Shown here in pieces: positions 1 to 6,903 of a stretch of 20,415 bases of DNA. Under the pieces are notes generated by a model that saw only the letters and a program-made list of their open reading frames with translations, was not told where the DNA came from and searched no databases. The position numbers and the translations under genes were made by a program. Source of the DNA: a virus. The stretch lies in IMG/VR virus record IMGVR_UViG_3300011013_000121, positions 1-20,415 of that record. One strand, 5' to 3'. The number at the start of each line of letters is the position of its first letter. The first letter of the stretch is position 1.

Positions 1-27
1 GTACAGGTTGGTGATCAGGTTGGTCAT
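1..27 (-). CDS. Start of a leftward unknown gene (partial)
   Basis: Only nine codons lie inside the window, reading MTNLITNLY from an ATG whose first base is position 27 on the minus strand. The start is supported by a GGAG Shine-Dalgarno sequence six bases upstream (minus strand, about 34-37). The gene is divergent from the structural operon and lies directly downstream of the minus-strand RNA and its terminator-like hairpin. No function can be assigned from nine residues. The start call rests on the RBS and the ATG alone. Confidence 0.5.
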
Positions 28-75
28 GGTAATCTCCGTTGGGTTGATGGGCGGAAGTGCCCTGGTGAGTACCAT

Positions 76-100
76 AAATAAAGAGGCCCGAAGGCCCCTT
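76..100 (-). terminator. Minus-strand intrinsic terminator with UUCG loop
   Basis: Read on the minus strand, positions 100 to 81 form an 8-bp stem (AAGGGGCC / GGCCUCUU, one G-U pair) closed by a cUUCGg tetraloop. A U-rich run, UAUUUAUGG, follows. The plus strand would give a CGAA loop and no U tract, so the orientation is minus. An AAATAAAG at 76-83 can also pair with CTTTATTT at 112-119, giving a competing outer stem. It would end the leftward RNA described for 76-760 before the leftward gene that starts at 27. Confidence 0.6.
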
Positions 101-116
101 ATCCCGTTGCACTTTA

Positions 117-169
117 TTTAACCTCCTTGGCACAGGGAGGGGTTGCTGTGATTGGTTTAACCTCCTAGG
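117..169 (-). other. Possible pseudoknot with twin GGAGG arms
   Basis: On the minus strand a hairpin CACAG/CTGTG (131-150) carries a 10-nt loop containing CCUCC (positions 136-140 as GGAGG on plus). The same GGAGG partner occurs on both sides, at 161-165 and 122-126. Each copy sits in a direct repeat reading TTTAACCTCCTNGG on plus (117-130 and 156-169, offset 39). The loop could pair with either arm, giving two mutually exclusive pseudoknots just before the terminator. The pairing is seen in the sequence; its formation is inference. Confidence 0.35.
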
Positions 170-795
170 TATACGGTCTGTCTAACCGTCACTCCCTAGG
201 GCCCATGCAGGTAGCTACCCCTACATACCTACCATACAAAGCGTGGTGGCGCGCTTGTGGGTTGCTGACCCACTACAGTCCCCATGTTCACCATGGGCAG
301 AGGGGAGGGTGCGAACCCATCCTCTGTGTGGAACCCTCATGTCGCACCACACACACATGGTAGATCGCACCTACCAGTGTGTATGCACGAGGGCAGGGAC
401 ATTCACGCCGTCCCCTAGGCGTATCCCGCTACTACCTACCCGAAGGTAAGCTATAGCAGGTGGTGTATTGCTACTCTTGGTACACCGTACCTCACCAGGC
501 TGTATCGCTATACACTACACAGCATGGGCAGATCTCTCTGCTTGACGCTTATGTAGCTTATGGCCTGGACGCCCTGCTCTCATCGCATACACTATACGCA
601 CGAATGCATATAGCTTGGAGGCAATACCGTTAGGCGTTTACCAGGGGTTCTCTATTAAGAACTAATCTACCACAGGGGTATCAGAGTTCATGCTGGTCGA
701 TACTCGTGTGCGTACGGACAGCTAGCACCCTGTCACACGAGGGATATGTCACCGTAGCAACACACCATAAAAAAAGAAGGTCAGGCTATTAAACC

Positions 796-821
796 GGGGT
801 GGGCTCGCAACCGAGTACCCC
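796..821. other. GC-rich hairpin next to an A7/U7 run
   Basis: GGGGT at 796-800 pairs with ACCCC at 817-821, and an inner CTCG (804-807) pairs with CGAG (812-815) around a 4-base loop. On the minus strand a U7 run lies at 769-775, but about 20 bases downstream of the stem, too far for a textbook terminator. It may be a weak terminator, or the 5' domain of the minus-strand RNA. Confidence 0.35.
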
Positions 822-839
822 ATAGTAAAAAGTTACTAT
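822..839. repeat. Perfect palindrome ATAGTAA-N4-TTACTAT
   Basis: A 7-bp inverted repeat has a 4-base spacer (AAAG on plus). It lies in the untranslated control region between the minus-strand RNA and the rightward operon. It could be an operator for a dimeric protein. A second perfect 7-bp palindrome sharing the ATAGTA/TACTAT halves lies at 19024-19041, before the next transcription unit, but with a shorter distance between the halves. Function is unknown. Confidence 0.5.
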
Positions 840-847
840 CATAACCT

Positions 848-1015
848 GGTCTCAAGCTACTATATATCAATATCAAACTCCCTTATGGCTCCAGCCTGGT
901 TGGTCCCAACTCAATTTCTTTGTTATCTCAAAGCCCTGTATAAGCTTCCTGTTTGGTCCAACACTACTATATCTTGTTTTCAGCTTCTCTATTGAGGTCT
1001 TCGTTCGGTCCCAAC
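848..1015 (+). repeat. Four helically phased GGTCCCAAC-type repeats
   Basis: Four related sites read GGTCTCAAG (848-856), GGTCCCAAC (902-910), GGTCCAAC (955-962) and GGTCCCAAC (1007-1015). Their starts are 54, 53 and 52 bp apart, about five turns of B-DNA, so bound proteins would sit on one face. Similarity extends outward: CCTG or a relative precedes several copies, and CTACTATAT follows the first and third. The surroundings are pyrimidine rich on plus and contain no gene. They lie just upstream of the packaging and head operon. Possible roles are terminase recognition (pac/cos-like), an operator array or a replication site. None can be chosen from sequence alone. Confidence 0.6.
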
Positions 1016-1065
1016 TTCCCCTTCTATTAAACGAGGGGGGCTCTATATATCGTTTCCCCCAGCTC

Positions 1066-1093
1066 TTGCTCTCTACTGTCTGGGAAATATATA
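1066..1093 (+). promoter_or_regulatory. Possible sigma70-type promoter for the head operon
   Basis: TTGCTC (1066-1071) and TATATA (1088-1093) are separated by 16 bases. Transcription would begin near 1100, which leaves a short leader before the ATG at 1127. The -35 match is poor (3 of 6), so this is only a plausible candidate. It is the last AT-rich stretch before a gapless gene train. Confidence 0.3.
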
Positions 1094-1126
1094 TGTATGA
1101 GATTTTTTCTTCTATATGGGGTTCTT

Positions 1127-1369
1127 ATGAAAGAACTACTGCAGTTATCGCGAGATTTTGACTCTTTCTGTCGGGGGGTCTTACCGAAAGCTCAGAACTT
1201 TCATCTCTATCGGCTTAGGCATTTTGTAGATTCATCTAGTAAAGGTGAGAAGTGTACTTATGCTATTAGAACAGCTCAGCAATATGAGCAGGAAAACGAG
1301 ATGGAAGAAGTCAGAGAGTTTCTTAACTCTTTGAGAGATACTATTGATGATTTGTTGGAGAGGTTATGA
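1127..1369 (+). CDS. Small unknown protein, first gene of the operon
   Basis: An 80-residue, mostly helical, charged protein that I do not recognise. The C-terminal half (EMEEVREFLNSLRDTIDD) looks like a short coiled coil. I chose the ATG at 1127 because GGGG lies five bases upstream. An in-frame ATG at 1097 lacks a well-placed ribosome binding site and would lie before the possible transcription start. The stop overlaps the next start as ATGA, implying translational coupling. Its place at the head of the packaging operon fits a small regulatory or terminase-associated protein, but that is only a guess from position. Confidence 0.7.
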   Translation: MKELLQLSRDFDSFCRGVLPKAQNFHLYRLRHFVDSSSKGEKCTYAIRTAQQYEQENEMEEVREFLNSLRDTIDDLLERL

Positions 1370-1659
1370 AAGGGAATATAAGGATTGTTTCTGATGGGAC
1401 TTCTGATGGAACGAGAATAGAAGACGCCGAAACTGGGCGCGCGCTACCTGCTGTAGAGATGGTCAGCTGGTCTATCTCTGCGGAGACACAATTGGCTGAT
1501 GCTGTAGTCGTATTTGCTAATGTACCGTGTGATATAATCATTCCTCAGACTGTGCAGGATGGTGTTACTTTTGAGGTTGAGGAAGATGAGACTGTTACTA
1601 AGCGACTACCTGTTGATGAGTTTTTAAAGATATGGCAGACGAACAAGAAGCAGGACTAA
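1366..1659 (+). CDS. Conserved-type small phage protein, unknown function
   Basis: A 97-residue, beta-rich, acidic protein. It opens with IRIVSDGTSDGTRIEDAETG followed by an aromatic VEMVSWSISAE strand. I associate this opening with a widespread family of short phage proteins of unknown function. The central VVVFANVPCDIIIP segment is hydrophobic strand rather than a membrane helix. It starts inside the stop of the previous gene (ATGA) and overlaps the next gene by 28 bases. No catalytic motif is visible. The gene call is secure; the family placement is from memory of its opening pattern. Confidence 0.8.
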   Translation: MKGNIRIVSDGTSDGTRIEDAETGRALPAVEMVSWSISAETQLADAVVVFANVPCDIIIPQTVQDGVTFEVEEDETVTKRLPVDEFLKIWQTNKKQD

Positions 1660-2426
1660 CTCCGATTGATTCTCGGCAGGGGCGTGATAAGCGCGCGGCT
1701 GCTGCCTTGTCTATTGGTAACTCAGACCCCGAGTACGATAAGTACGTTAGCAGGCTCTCTAAGAGGAAGGTGGAGCGGATTCACCGGACTGCGGGGAACT
1801 TGAAGCATGGTCTTCATACGGCTGCGCCGTTAACTTGCACAGGTCCCAGGAAGTGTCCCTTTATCAACCATTGCCCCATCCCCGAGAGGGATGAGGACGG
1901 CTCTCTTAGCTTCGGGCCTCTTACTGACTATCCGATGTATAGGCCGTGTATTCTTGAGAAGCTTAAGATGGAGCAGGCGATAGTTGATTACATGGAAGTC
2001 CTGAAGATAGACCCGGATGACCCTATAGAAGTCGCTTTAGTTAGTGACTTGGCAGTAATTGATCTCTACAAGATGAGAGCCTCTATGGTTCTTAGTTCTG
2101 GTGACAGAGATGGAGAGGGTAGGGATTTGCTGCGTATAGATAACACTGGTTATTCAGAGCATGGTCAAGCTGCGACTAGCAGTCAGTTGCACCCAGCTTT
2201 CCAGGCTATAGAGTCACTGGAAAAGCGTCGACTTAAGGTGCTAACATCTCTACAAGCTACAAGAGAGAAGAAGTTTGAGAAGGCTGTTAAGCTTGGTACC
2301 AAGTCAGAGGATTCGAGGATTCTTGTAGAGCTTAGAGCTGTTAAGGCTGCTTTGACTGCTGCTGCCAAGCGAAGCGCAGATACTCCCGTTCCTCTCCTTG
2401 AGGAGCCTATGTACTTGGATAGGTAA
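1632..2426 (+). CDS. Putative terminase small subunit with Cys cluster
   Basis: 264 residues. The N-terminal third is basic. It is followed by a cysteine cluster, C69-x5-C75-x5-C81 with a further C106, likely to bind zinc or possibly an Fe-S cluster. The C-terminal part is helical (about 185-250, ending in a likely coiled coil after LHPAFQAIESLEKRRLKVL). That helix pattern, and a position upstream of the terminase large subunit at the front of the packaging operon, suggest a small terminase subunit that would recognise phage DNA. However, 4.4 kb separates it from the large subunit, and no classical DNA-binding helix-turn-helix is obvious. Alternatively it is a metal-binding regulator. The start at 1632 has only a weak RBS (AAAG) and relies on coupling with the overlapping upstream gene. 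The stop overlaps the next start as TAATG. Confidence 0.45.
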   Translation: MADEQEAGLTPIDSRQGRDKRAAAALSIGNSDPEYDKYVSRLSKRKVERIHRTAGNLKHGLHTAAPLTCTGPRKCPFINHCPIPERDEDGSLSFGPLTDYPMYRPCILEKLKMEQAIVDYMEVLKIDPDDPIEVALVSDLAVIDLYKMRASMVLSSGDRDGEGRDLLRIDNTGYSEHGQAATSSQLHPAFQAIESLEKRRLKVLTSLQATREKKFEKAVKLGTKSEDSRILVELRAVKAALTAAAKRSADTPVPLLEEPMYLDR

Positions 2427-5400
2427 TGCCCGGATACACTGACTTACTGAAGAACGCAGTTCTTCTAGATACTGAGACCCTGGGTTTAGCCCGGGGTTCT
2501 CCTATTCATGAGATTGCTTTTTATGATTTTGAAAAGCAGTCAGTATCTGAATACCTTATCAAGCCAAAAATGGTTCAGACGCAGGGTATTCGTGACCAGG
2601 ACGTAACCAGGTTAGTTAGTTCGGCCTATGATACTCACACTGGTGTCCAGTTTGATAACTGGACAAAGGCTATCCAAGAACAGATCTTCATGGAGACCAA
2701 GCGACGTGTCTCTCGTGAAAGAGTTATGGATACGCTCAGGTGGTCGAACCCTTTCCTTTATGAAGCTCTACAAGCTGGCAAACACGAGTATTTGTTAGGG
2801 AAGAGGGACTCTGCTGCCAAGACAGCAGCTCGTGTTCAGAACATGGCAGTGACCAATGCTCAGTTGGGTATGGAAACTACCATGGAGGCTATGCTTGGCT
2901 CTAAGAAGGCTCCGGGTATTCTCTCTCAGAAGTTAGCTGGGAAGGTTGTCTGGGGAGCTAACGTAGCTTTCGAAGCCAAGATGTTTGGCGCCCAGATTGG
3001 CGCCATGGTAGACGATGTAGATGGGTTTAAAGGTACCCTCGAAACTATCTCTCCAAGGTCTCCAGATCCGTTCTATGTGACAGGAGTAGAAGTAAACCAG
3101 GCTAGAGCTTATGCCTTGCAGACTGGTGACTGGACTGGTGTTTGGAAGGCTTACAAAAGCCACACCCCGAAGGCTGGGGAGACAGTAGTCAGAGATATTC
3201 TAGACGTTACCAAAGCTTTTATGTCTTATGGTCGGAAGAATGACTTGCTCAAGGGTGGTAGTAGTTACTTCGGTACTGGCATTGACCTCACTTCTCGGCT
3301 CTTAGGCTCCCTGGAGGATGATCCTAAAGAAGCTCTCAGAAGATTGACTACCGCTGAGGTTCACAGAGCAGCTGAAGATGTTGCTATCAGTGAGAAATAT
3401 GTTTTAGAGAAGATGCTCCACTACACAGAGGTGATGGAGCATGTAACTGACGGTACGGCTCAGGGCGCCAAGTACTTGCAGATGGCAAAAGAGGGTTCTG
3501 GCCCCCTGGCCAAGATCGCAGCTTACTTTGCCAGGCTTGAGAAGTTAGCTCCTGAGCTACAGAGAACAAACTTGGTAAAGCGTCTTGTTCGGGCTCAGCA
3601 AGACTTACATCAAGAGGGTAAGACCTGGCAGGTGTCAGGGGTAGAGAGTGTATACCACGCGCCCCAGATTACCCCGGAGGGGAAAGAGGTAAGAGTAGCC
3701 CGGGTTTCTCATGCGAAAGAATCCTTCTCCAACATGGATGATTTTGTTAAGTTTCTCAAAGCTGACTCTAACTATGCAGATTTTAGCAAGGTAGATCCTG
3801 GTACGGGCGAGTCTGTAATTGATGCTGAGTATAGGAAACTAGAGCAGGTAGTCAGTAAGAGTGAAGATCCTCTTAAAGCTCTAAATATCTACTCTCACAA
3901 TGCTGGTGACAGATTAGGTTCTTTCTTTAAGGAAGACGCAGCCGAAAGGCTACTGGACATACGAGGAACACAACACCTACAGAGGATGACAGCACCTCAC
4001 CTTCACCACAAGGCAAAGGACACCCTCATCAAGGGTGTTCAAGGGATGTCTACTGCGGGGCAGAAGTTCGCATGGGCTGCCGGGGGTATGGCAGCGATAG
4101 GCGCTATCTGGTCTCTTGGTGGGGGTAGAAGCCAGAAAGACAGGCTACCAAGCTCTATCGTCGCTACCAACTACCAAGAGTGGTTTGAAAGACAGCAGCC
4201 CCAGAACAACGGACTAGCTACTCAGGGTATGAGTAAGCAGTCTCGTAGATACAGAACTGACTTTGGATCTCCGTATCAAGGCCCTGTGACCAGTGCCAAT
4301 GTCTTAGCTGATCAAGAACTACTACAGCGTCGAGAGAAATGGCTTAGGGCTCAATACGGGGCTAAGCACTATCACCCACAGCACGGACTGTTTGGTATCT
4401 TTGGTCCTTTCAAGAACGTAAACGTACTGGGGCGTCGAGGGTATTCTTACTTCCAGGGTGGCACAGCAGTGGGTGCGGAGGAGTACCAAGGACTCAAGGG
4501 TTCTAAACTGAAAGCTATTGACCTGTCCAGAGGGAATTGGAAAGCGACCGTAGAGGATGCGGATACCATCTCTGTGAAGAGGGGTGGTGTCAGGGGTGCT
4601 ATCTCCTCCTTCTTTGGGTTCAACCGTAGCTATAGCTTCCGTATGGCCGGTATAGACTCTACTGAGACCTCTCACGGTAGCACCAGCTACCATGCCCCCC
4701 AGCCCTATGCAGAGTCTGCTAAAGAGGCTTTGAAGAGCCTTATCAAGGGCTCTAAGAATCTTGAGCTTGTGTTCAACCCAGAAGATACGACCTATGGTCG
4801 TATGATGGGTGCTCTGATCAAGGACGGTCAGAACCTTAACTTCCAGATGGTACGACAGGGTGTAGCTGCTCACTTGCCTTACGGTAAGTCTCGTGATGCT
4901 ATGATTGACTATCAAGCCATGAAGAAGATGGAAGAGGCTGCCTTCGCAGGTAACAGGGGTATGTGGATTACACCCTGGGCTCGGTCTTTCTATGATGTGA
5001 CGGAGGCTAGTGGTAGAAGGCTTACCTTTAACACTCTAACTAACGCAGGTAAGATTGCAGAGAATGCGGGCACCATGTCCATGATCTCTTTAATGGAACA
5101 AGCACAAGCACAAGGTCAGTACTCTAATGTGCATGCCCAAGCAGCCACTGCCTTAGGTAATGTGTATCAGGTTGGGAAGGATAAGGTTCAACCCTTCATG
5201 ATGGAGATGGGTGGTGCCCATTATGCACCATATACAGGTCAGCTCATGTTAGAGACCTCTCAGTTCATGAAAACCAAGGGTACTAACGTCAATTCGAACA
5301 AATACTCGCGTAGCAAAGGGTACGGGGCCTATGATGGGGGCATGGCCCTGGATTCCATGGGAACCACTAACAGTGTTTGGACTAAACGTAGACTAAACGC

Positions 5401-5524
5401 CTATGAACTGTATAATGTCAACAGAAGAACCCAGCAGCACTCACAAAGAGCTCAAATGGCCTCAATGCAAAGAGCTGCAAACAAAAGGTTTGGTCAAAGC
5501 CCAATCGGGCATCACCAGATGTGA
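2426..5524 (+). CDS. Two-nuclease protein: DEDDh exonuclease plus SNase
   Basis: 1032 residues. The N-terminus shows a DEDDh exonuclease fold. Exo I is D15-T-E17 with H28-E-I after it. An Exo II-like NVAFEAKMF has E183 where Asp is usual. Exo III is H313-x4-D318. A long helical region follows, then a hydrophobic glycine/alanine segment near 543-566 that could enter a membrane. Residues about 700-860 form a staphylococcal-nuclease domain. Its catalytic set looks intact: Asp in VEDADT, R739, D744, E747 and R792 in the TYGR motif. The C-terminal 160 residues are rich in Q, N and M. It is coupled to the gene before it (TAATG), and the next gene starts 7 bases after its stop. The position between the terminase genes suggests a virion or packaging-linked nuclease, perhaps acting on host nucleic acid on entry or on packaging ends. 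Role and substrate are inferred. Confidence 0.75.
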   Translation: MPGYTDLLKNAVLLDTETLGLARGSPIHEIAFYDFEKQSVSEYLIKPKMVQTQGIRDQDVTRLVSSAYDTHTGVQFDNWTKAIQEQIFMETKRRVSRERVMDTLRWSNPFLYEALQAGKHEYLLGKRDSAAKTAARVQNMAVTNAQLGMETTMEAMLGSKKAPGILSQKLAGKVVWGANVAFEAKMFGAQIGAMVDDVDGFKGTLETISPRSPDPFYVTGVEVNQARAYALQTGDWTGVWKAYKSHTPKAGETVVRDILDVTKAFMSYGRKNDLLKGGSSYFGTGIDLTSRLLGSLEDDPKEALRRLTTAEVHRAAEDVAISEKYVLEKMLHYTEVMEHVTDGTAQGAKYLQMAKEGSGPLAKIAAYFARLEKLAPELQRTNLVKRLVRAQQDLHQEGKTWQVSGVESVYHAPQITPEGKEVRVARVSHAKESFSNMDDFVKFLKADSNYADFSKVDPGTGESVIDAEYRKLEQVVSKSEDPLKALNIYSHNAGDRLGSFFKEDAAERLLDIRGTQHLQRMTAPHLHHKAKDTLIKGVQGMSTAGQKFAWAAGGMAAIGAIWSLGGGRSQKDRLPSSIVATNYQEWFERQQPQNNGLATQGMSKQSRRYRTDFGSPYQGPVTSANVLADQELLQRREKWLRAQYGAKHYHPQHGLFGIFGPFKNVNVLGRRGYSYFQGGTAVGAEEYQGLKGSKLKAIDLSRGNWKATVEDADTISVKRGGVRGAISSFFGFNRSYSFRMAGIDSTETSHGSTSYHAPQPYAESAKEALKSLIKGSKNLELVFNPEDTTYGRMMGALIKDGQNLNFQMVRQGVAAHLPYGKSRDAMIDYQAMKKMEEAAFAGNRGMWITPWARSFYDVTEASGRRLTFNTLTNAGKIAENAGTMSMISLMEQAQAQGQYSNVHAQAATALGNVYQVGKDKVQPFMMEMGGAHYAPYTGQLMLETSQFMKTKGTNVNSNKYSRSKGYGAYDGGMALDSMGTTNSVWTKRRLNAYELYNVNRRTQQHSQRAQMASMQRAANKRFGQSPIGHHQM

Positions 5525-5531
5525 GGTATAG

Positions 5532-6479
5532 ATGTCTAGCGAAGTACTGAAGGCTGCAATGGGCACAGTCGGGAAGGGTCTTGGCTTTATGCAGAGATGG
5601 GGTCCTGGAGAGACTCTTGCTCGGGGTGCTCTTGGTATGGGAGGTATTATCCCCGCAGGAGTGATGACAGCTACGACCGCAGGTGGTGCTGTGTCTGATA
5701 TGAATATCTGGCACGGTTATACGGTTGATGCTGGGTTTGATAAGTACGGGAAGATGGGCCACCTTGAAGCTAAAGGTATGCCTAAGACTTGGGGTGCCCG
5801 AGGCGCAATCGGCATGCAGTTGGTGGCCCCTATAGTTTCTGGCTACACAATCTACCAGGGCTATCAGCAAGATGGTGTTAGCGGAGCTTATGATGCGGCG
5901 ATCTTAGACCTCGGTGTCAACGCTGCATACATCAAGCATGGATTTAAGACTGCAGGTGGTTTAGGTACTGGCTTTAAGTCTACTAAGGTGGGTATAGGGG
6001 CTCTGGGTACGTTCGGTAGGATTGGTGGGGCTACTGTAGGTGGTAGTATCGGTCAAGCTATGGGGCAGGCTACAGGAATACCATTTGCTGGTACTGTAGG
6101 TGCTTTGGTCGGGAGTTCTTTTGGTGCTGCTCCAGTACAGGGTGCTAAGCAGGGAATGGCTGCCCTAGCAGCTTCTCCGCGTTTACTTGCTGCTGGTTTG
6201 GCTGGAGCTGCGGTGTTGGGGACTGCTACAGTGGTTAACCAGGCGGCAAGAGGTGGTTATAGTGTTCTTAAAGCTGGGTACCAGCACAAGAGAATGCAGA
6301 GAGGAATCCAAACTAGTGGAGACCTGTCCGCTTTTATGACTCAAGGAGCTATGACTATGAGATCTAGAGCAGTTTCTAATATTGCCAAGTCTCACATGAA
6401 TGCAAGAAGTGCTTTGGGAAGAGAAGCCTCTTTCCTTCATTCCTCTGCTAATCGCTCCTATCACTCTCGGTACAGGTAA
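5532..6479 (+). CDS. Glycine-zipper protein, possible membrane or ejection factor
   Basis: 315 residues, very rich in Gly and Ala. Several GxxxG-type runs occur, notably around residues 150-205 (GRIGGATVGGSIGQAMGQ and GTVGALVGSSFG), and a hydrophobic Ala/Leu helix lies near 216-237. The C-terminus is basic with many Ser and Arg. Such glycine zippers occur in membrane-inserting and pore-forming proteins, including some phage internal virion proteins, but no specific family is recognised. Its RBS (GAGG) sits in a stop-to-start junction identical for 16 bases to the one at 20164. A second protein of the same style is encoded at 9145, after the terminase. I am confident of the gene and unsure of its function. 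Confidence 0.7.
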   Translation: MSSEVLKAAMGTVGKGLGFMQRWGPGETLARGALGMGGIIPAGVMTATTAGGAVSDMNIWHGYTVDAGFDKYGKMGHLEAKGMPKTWGARGAIGMQLVAPIVSGYTIYQGYQQDGVSGAYDAAILDLGVNAAYIKHGFKTAGGLGTGFKSTKVGIGALGTFGRIGGATVGGSIGQAMGQATGIPFAGTVGALVGSSFGAAPVQGAKQGMAALAASPRLLAAGLAGAAVLGTATVVNQAARGGYSVLKAGYQHKRMQRGIQTSGDLSAFMTQGAMTMRSRAVSNIAKSHMNARSALGREASFLHSSANRSYHSRYR

Positions 6480-6483
6480 ACAT

Positions 6484-6903
6484 ATGAATTGTAGAGATCG
6501 ACAGACTTTCTTCCTTGAAGCGAAATCTATGCTAGAAGCTGGAAGTATGATTTTGGTTGTAGGGGGTGGTTTTCACTTCGATGTACTCAAGGGTGTGGCC
6601 AAGCACTATCTTGATAATGGAATAGATCCAGTAGCGGCTCTTGAGGAGCCGTGGCCTCACATAGAAGTGTTTGGTGGTGGTCAGCTTCACTTCATGGACT
6701 TGTTCGATTCACATTCAGCTAAACAGATTTGTTCAGAGATGCAAGAGCTTGGTGGACCCAACTGGGTTGTTATCTTTGAGGATAAGCCTGGTCAGTTCAT
6801 GCGCCAGGTGATCAGGTACGTATACCCTTCTCTAAGCTCTCATACGCGTATCATGGTTAGTTATACCAGTGACTTTAATGCCAAGAATCCCAAGAATAAC
6901 TGA
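6484..6903 (+). CDS. Unknown protein upstream of terminase large subunit
   Basis: 140 residues from the ATG at 6484, which follows AGGT at a 7-8 base spacing and the previous stop by 4 bases. A longer reading from 6400 would overlap the previous gene by 80 bases and has no support. The sequence alternates helices and strands. A hydrophobic strand, MILVVGGG near residues 23-30, is followed by a helix, which recalls a Rossmann-like fold, but no complete nucleotide-binding motif is present. Its last codons overlap the terminase start, so translation is probably coupled. Function unknown. Confidence 0.7.
   Translation: MNCRDRQTFFLEAKSMLEAGSMILVVGGGFHFDVLKGVAKHYLDNGIDPVAALEEPWPHIEVFGGGQLHFMDLFDSHSAKQICSEMQELGGPNWVVIFEDKPGQFMRQVIRYVYPSLSSHTRIMVSYTSDFNAKNPKNN

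Larger units (their letters stand above)
76..760 (-). ncRNA. Candidate large structured noncoding RNA
   Basis: This stretch of nearly 700 bases has no convincing ORF but folds locally almost everywhere. On the minus strand I see the following helices. 428-457 has 12 of 13 pairs around a cUUCGg loop. 351-382 is a 6-bp stem plus a 6-bp stem with one bulge around a 7-nt loop. 703-741 has CTCGTGTG/CACACGAG enclosing GACAG/CTGTC. There is an 8-bp helix with a 6-nt loop near 592-613. There is a CAGA/TCTG stem with a GAGA (GNRA) loop near 529-540. 281-297 has CCCATG/CATGGG, and GTGGGT/ACCCAC lies near 257-273. 396-414 has GGGAC/GTCCC, and the minus-strand terminator lies at 76-100. The UUCG and GNRA loops favour the minus strand. 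Size and phage context recall the GOLLD and ROOL classes of giant ornate phage RNAs, but I could not match a consensus. No tRNA T-arm was found. The 5' end is unknown. Confidence 0.5.

Noticed and set aside
243-449. A 68-residue plus-strand ORF inside the noncoding region
   Set aside because: It starts at a GTG with no clear ribosome binding site, is antisense to the hairpin-rich RNA, has an unnatural Cys/Pro/Arg-rich composition and crosses several strong stems.
769-795. Terminator on the minus strand at the U7 run
   Set aside because: The adjacent stem is only three to four pairs, and the stronger stem at 796-821 is about 20 bases away, so it does not meet the form of an intrinsic terminator.
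104-830. tRNA or tmRNA genes
   Set aside because: Large phages often have tRNA clusters, but no GGTTCGA-type T-arm with a matching acceptor stem was found on either strand. The nearest match (GGGTTCGCACCC near 310-320) lacks the conserved A in the loop and the other arms.
848-1015. CRISPR array
   Set aside because: The repeated unit is only 8-9 bases with loose flanks, too short and too variable for CRISPR repeats.
4322-4915. A 197-residue minus-strand ORF
   Set aside because: It lies wholly within the SNase-containing gene, has no ribosome binding site and no recognisable motif; it is an antisense shadow of the coding frame.
6400-6483. Longer N-terminus for the gene ending at 6903
   Set aside because: It would overlap the preceding gene by 80 bases, while the ATG at 6484 has its own RBS and follows the stop directly.
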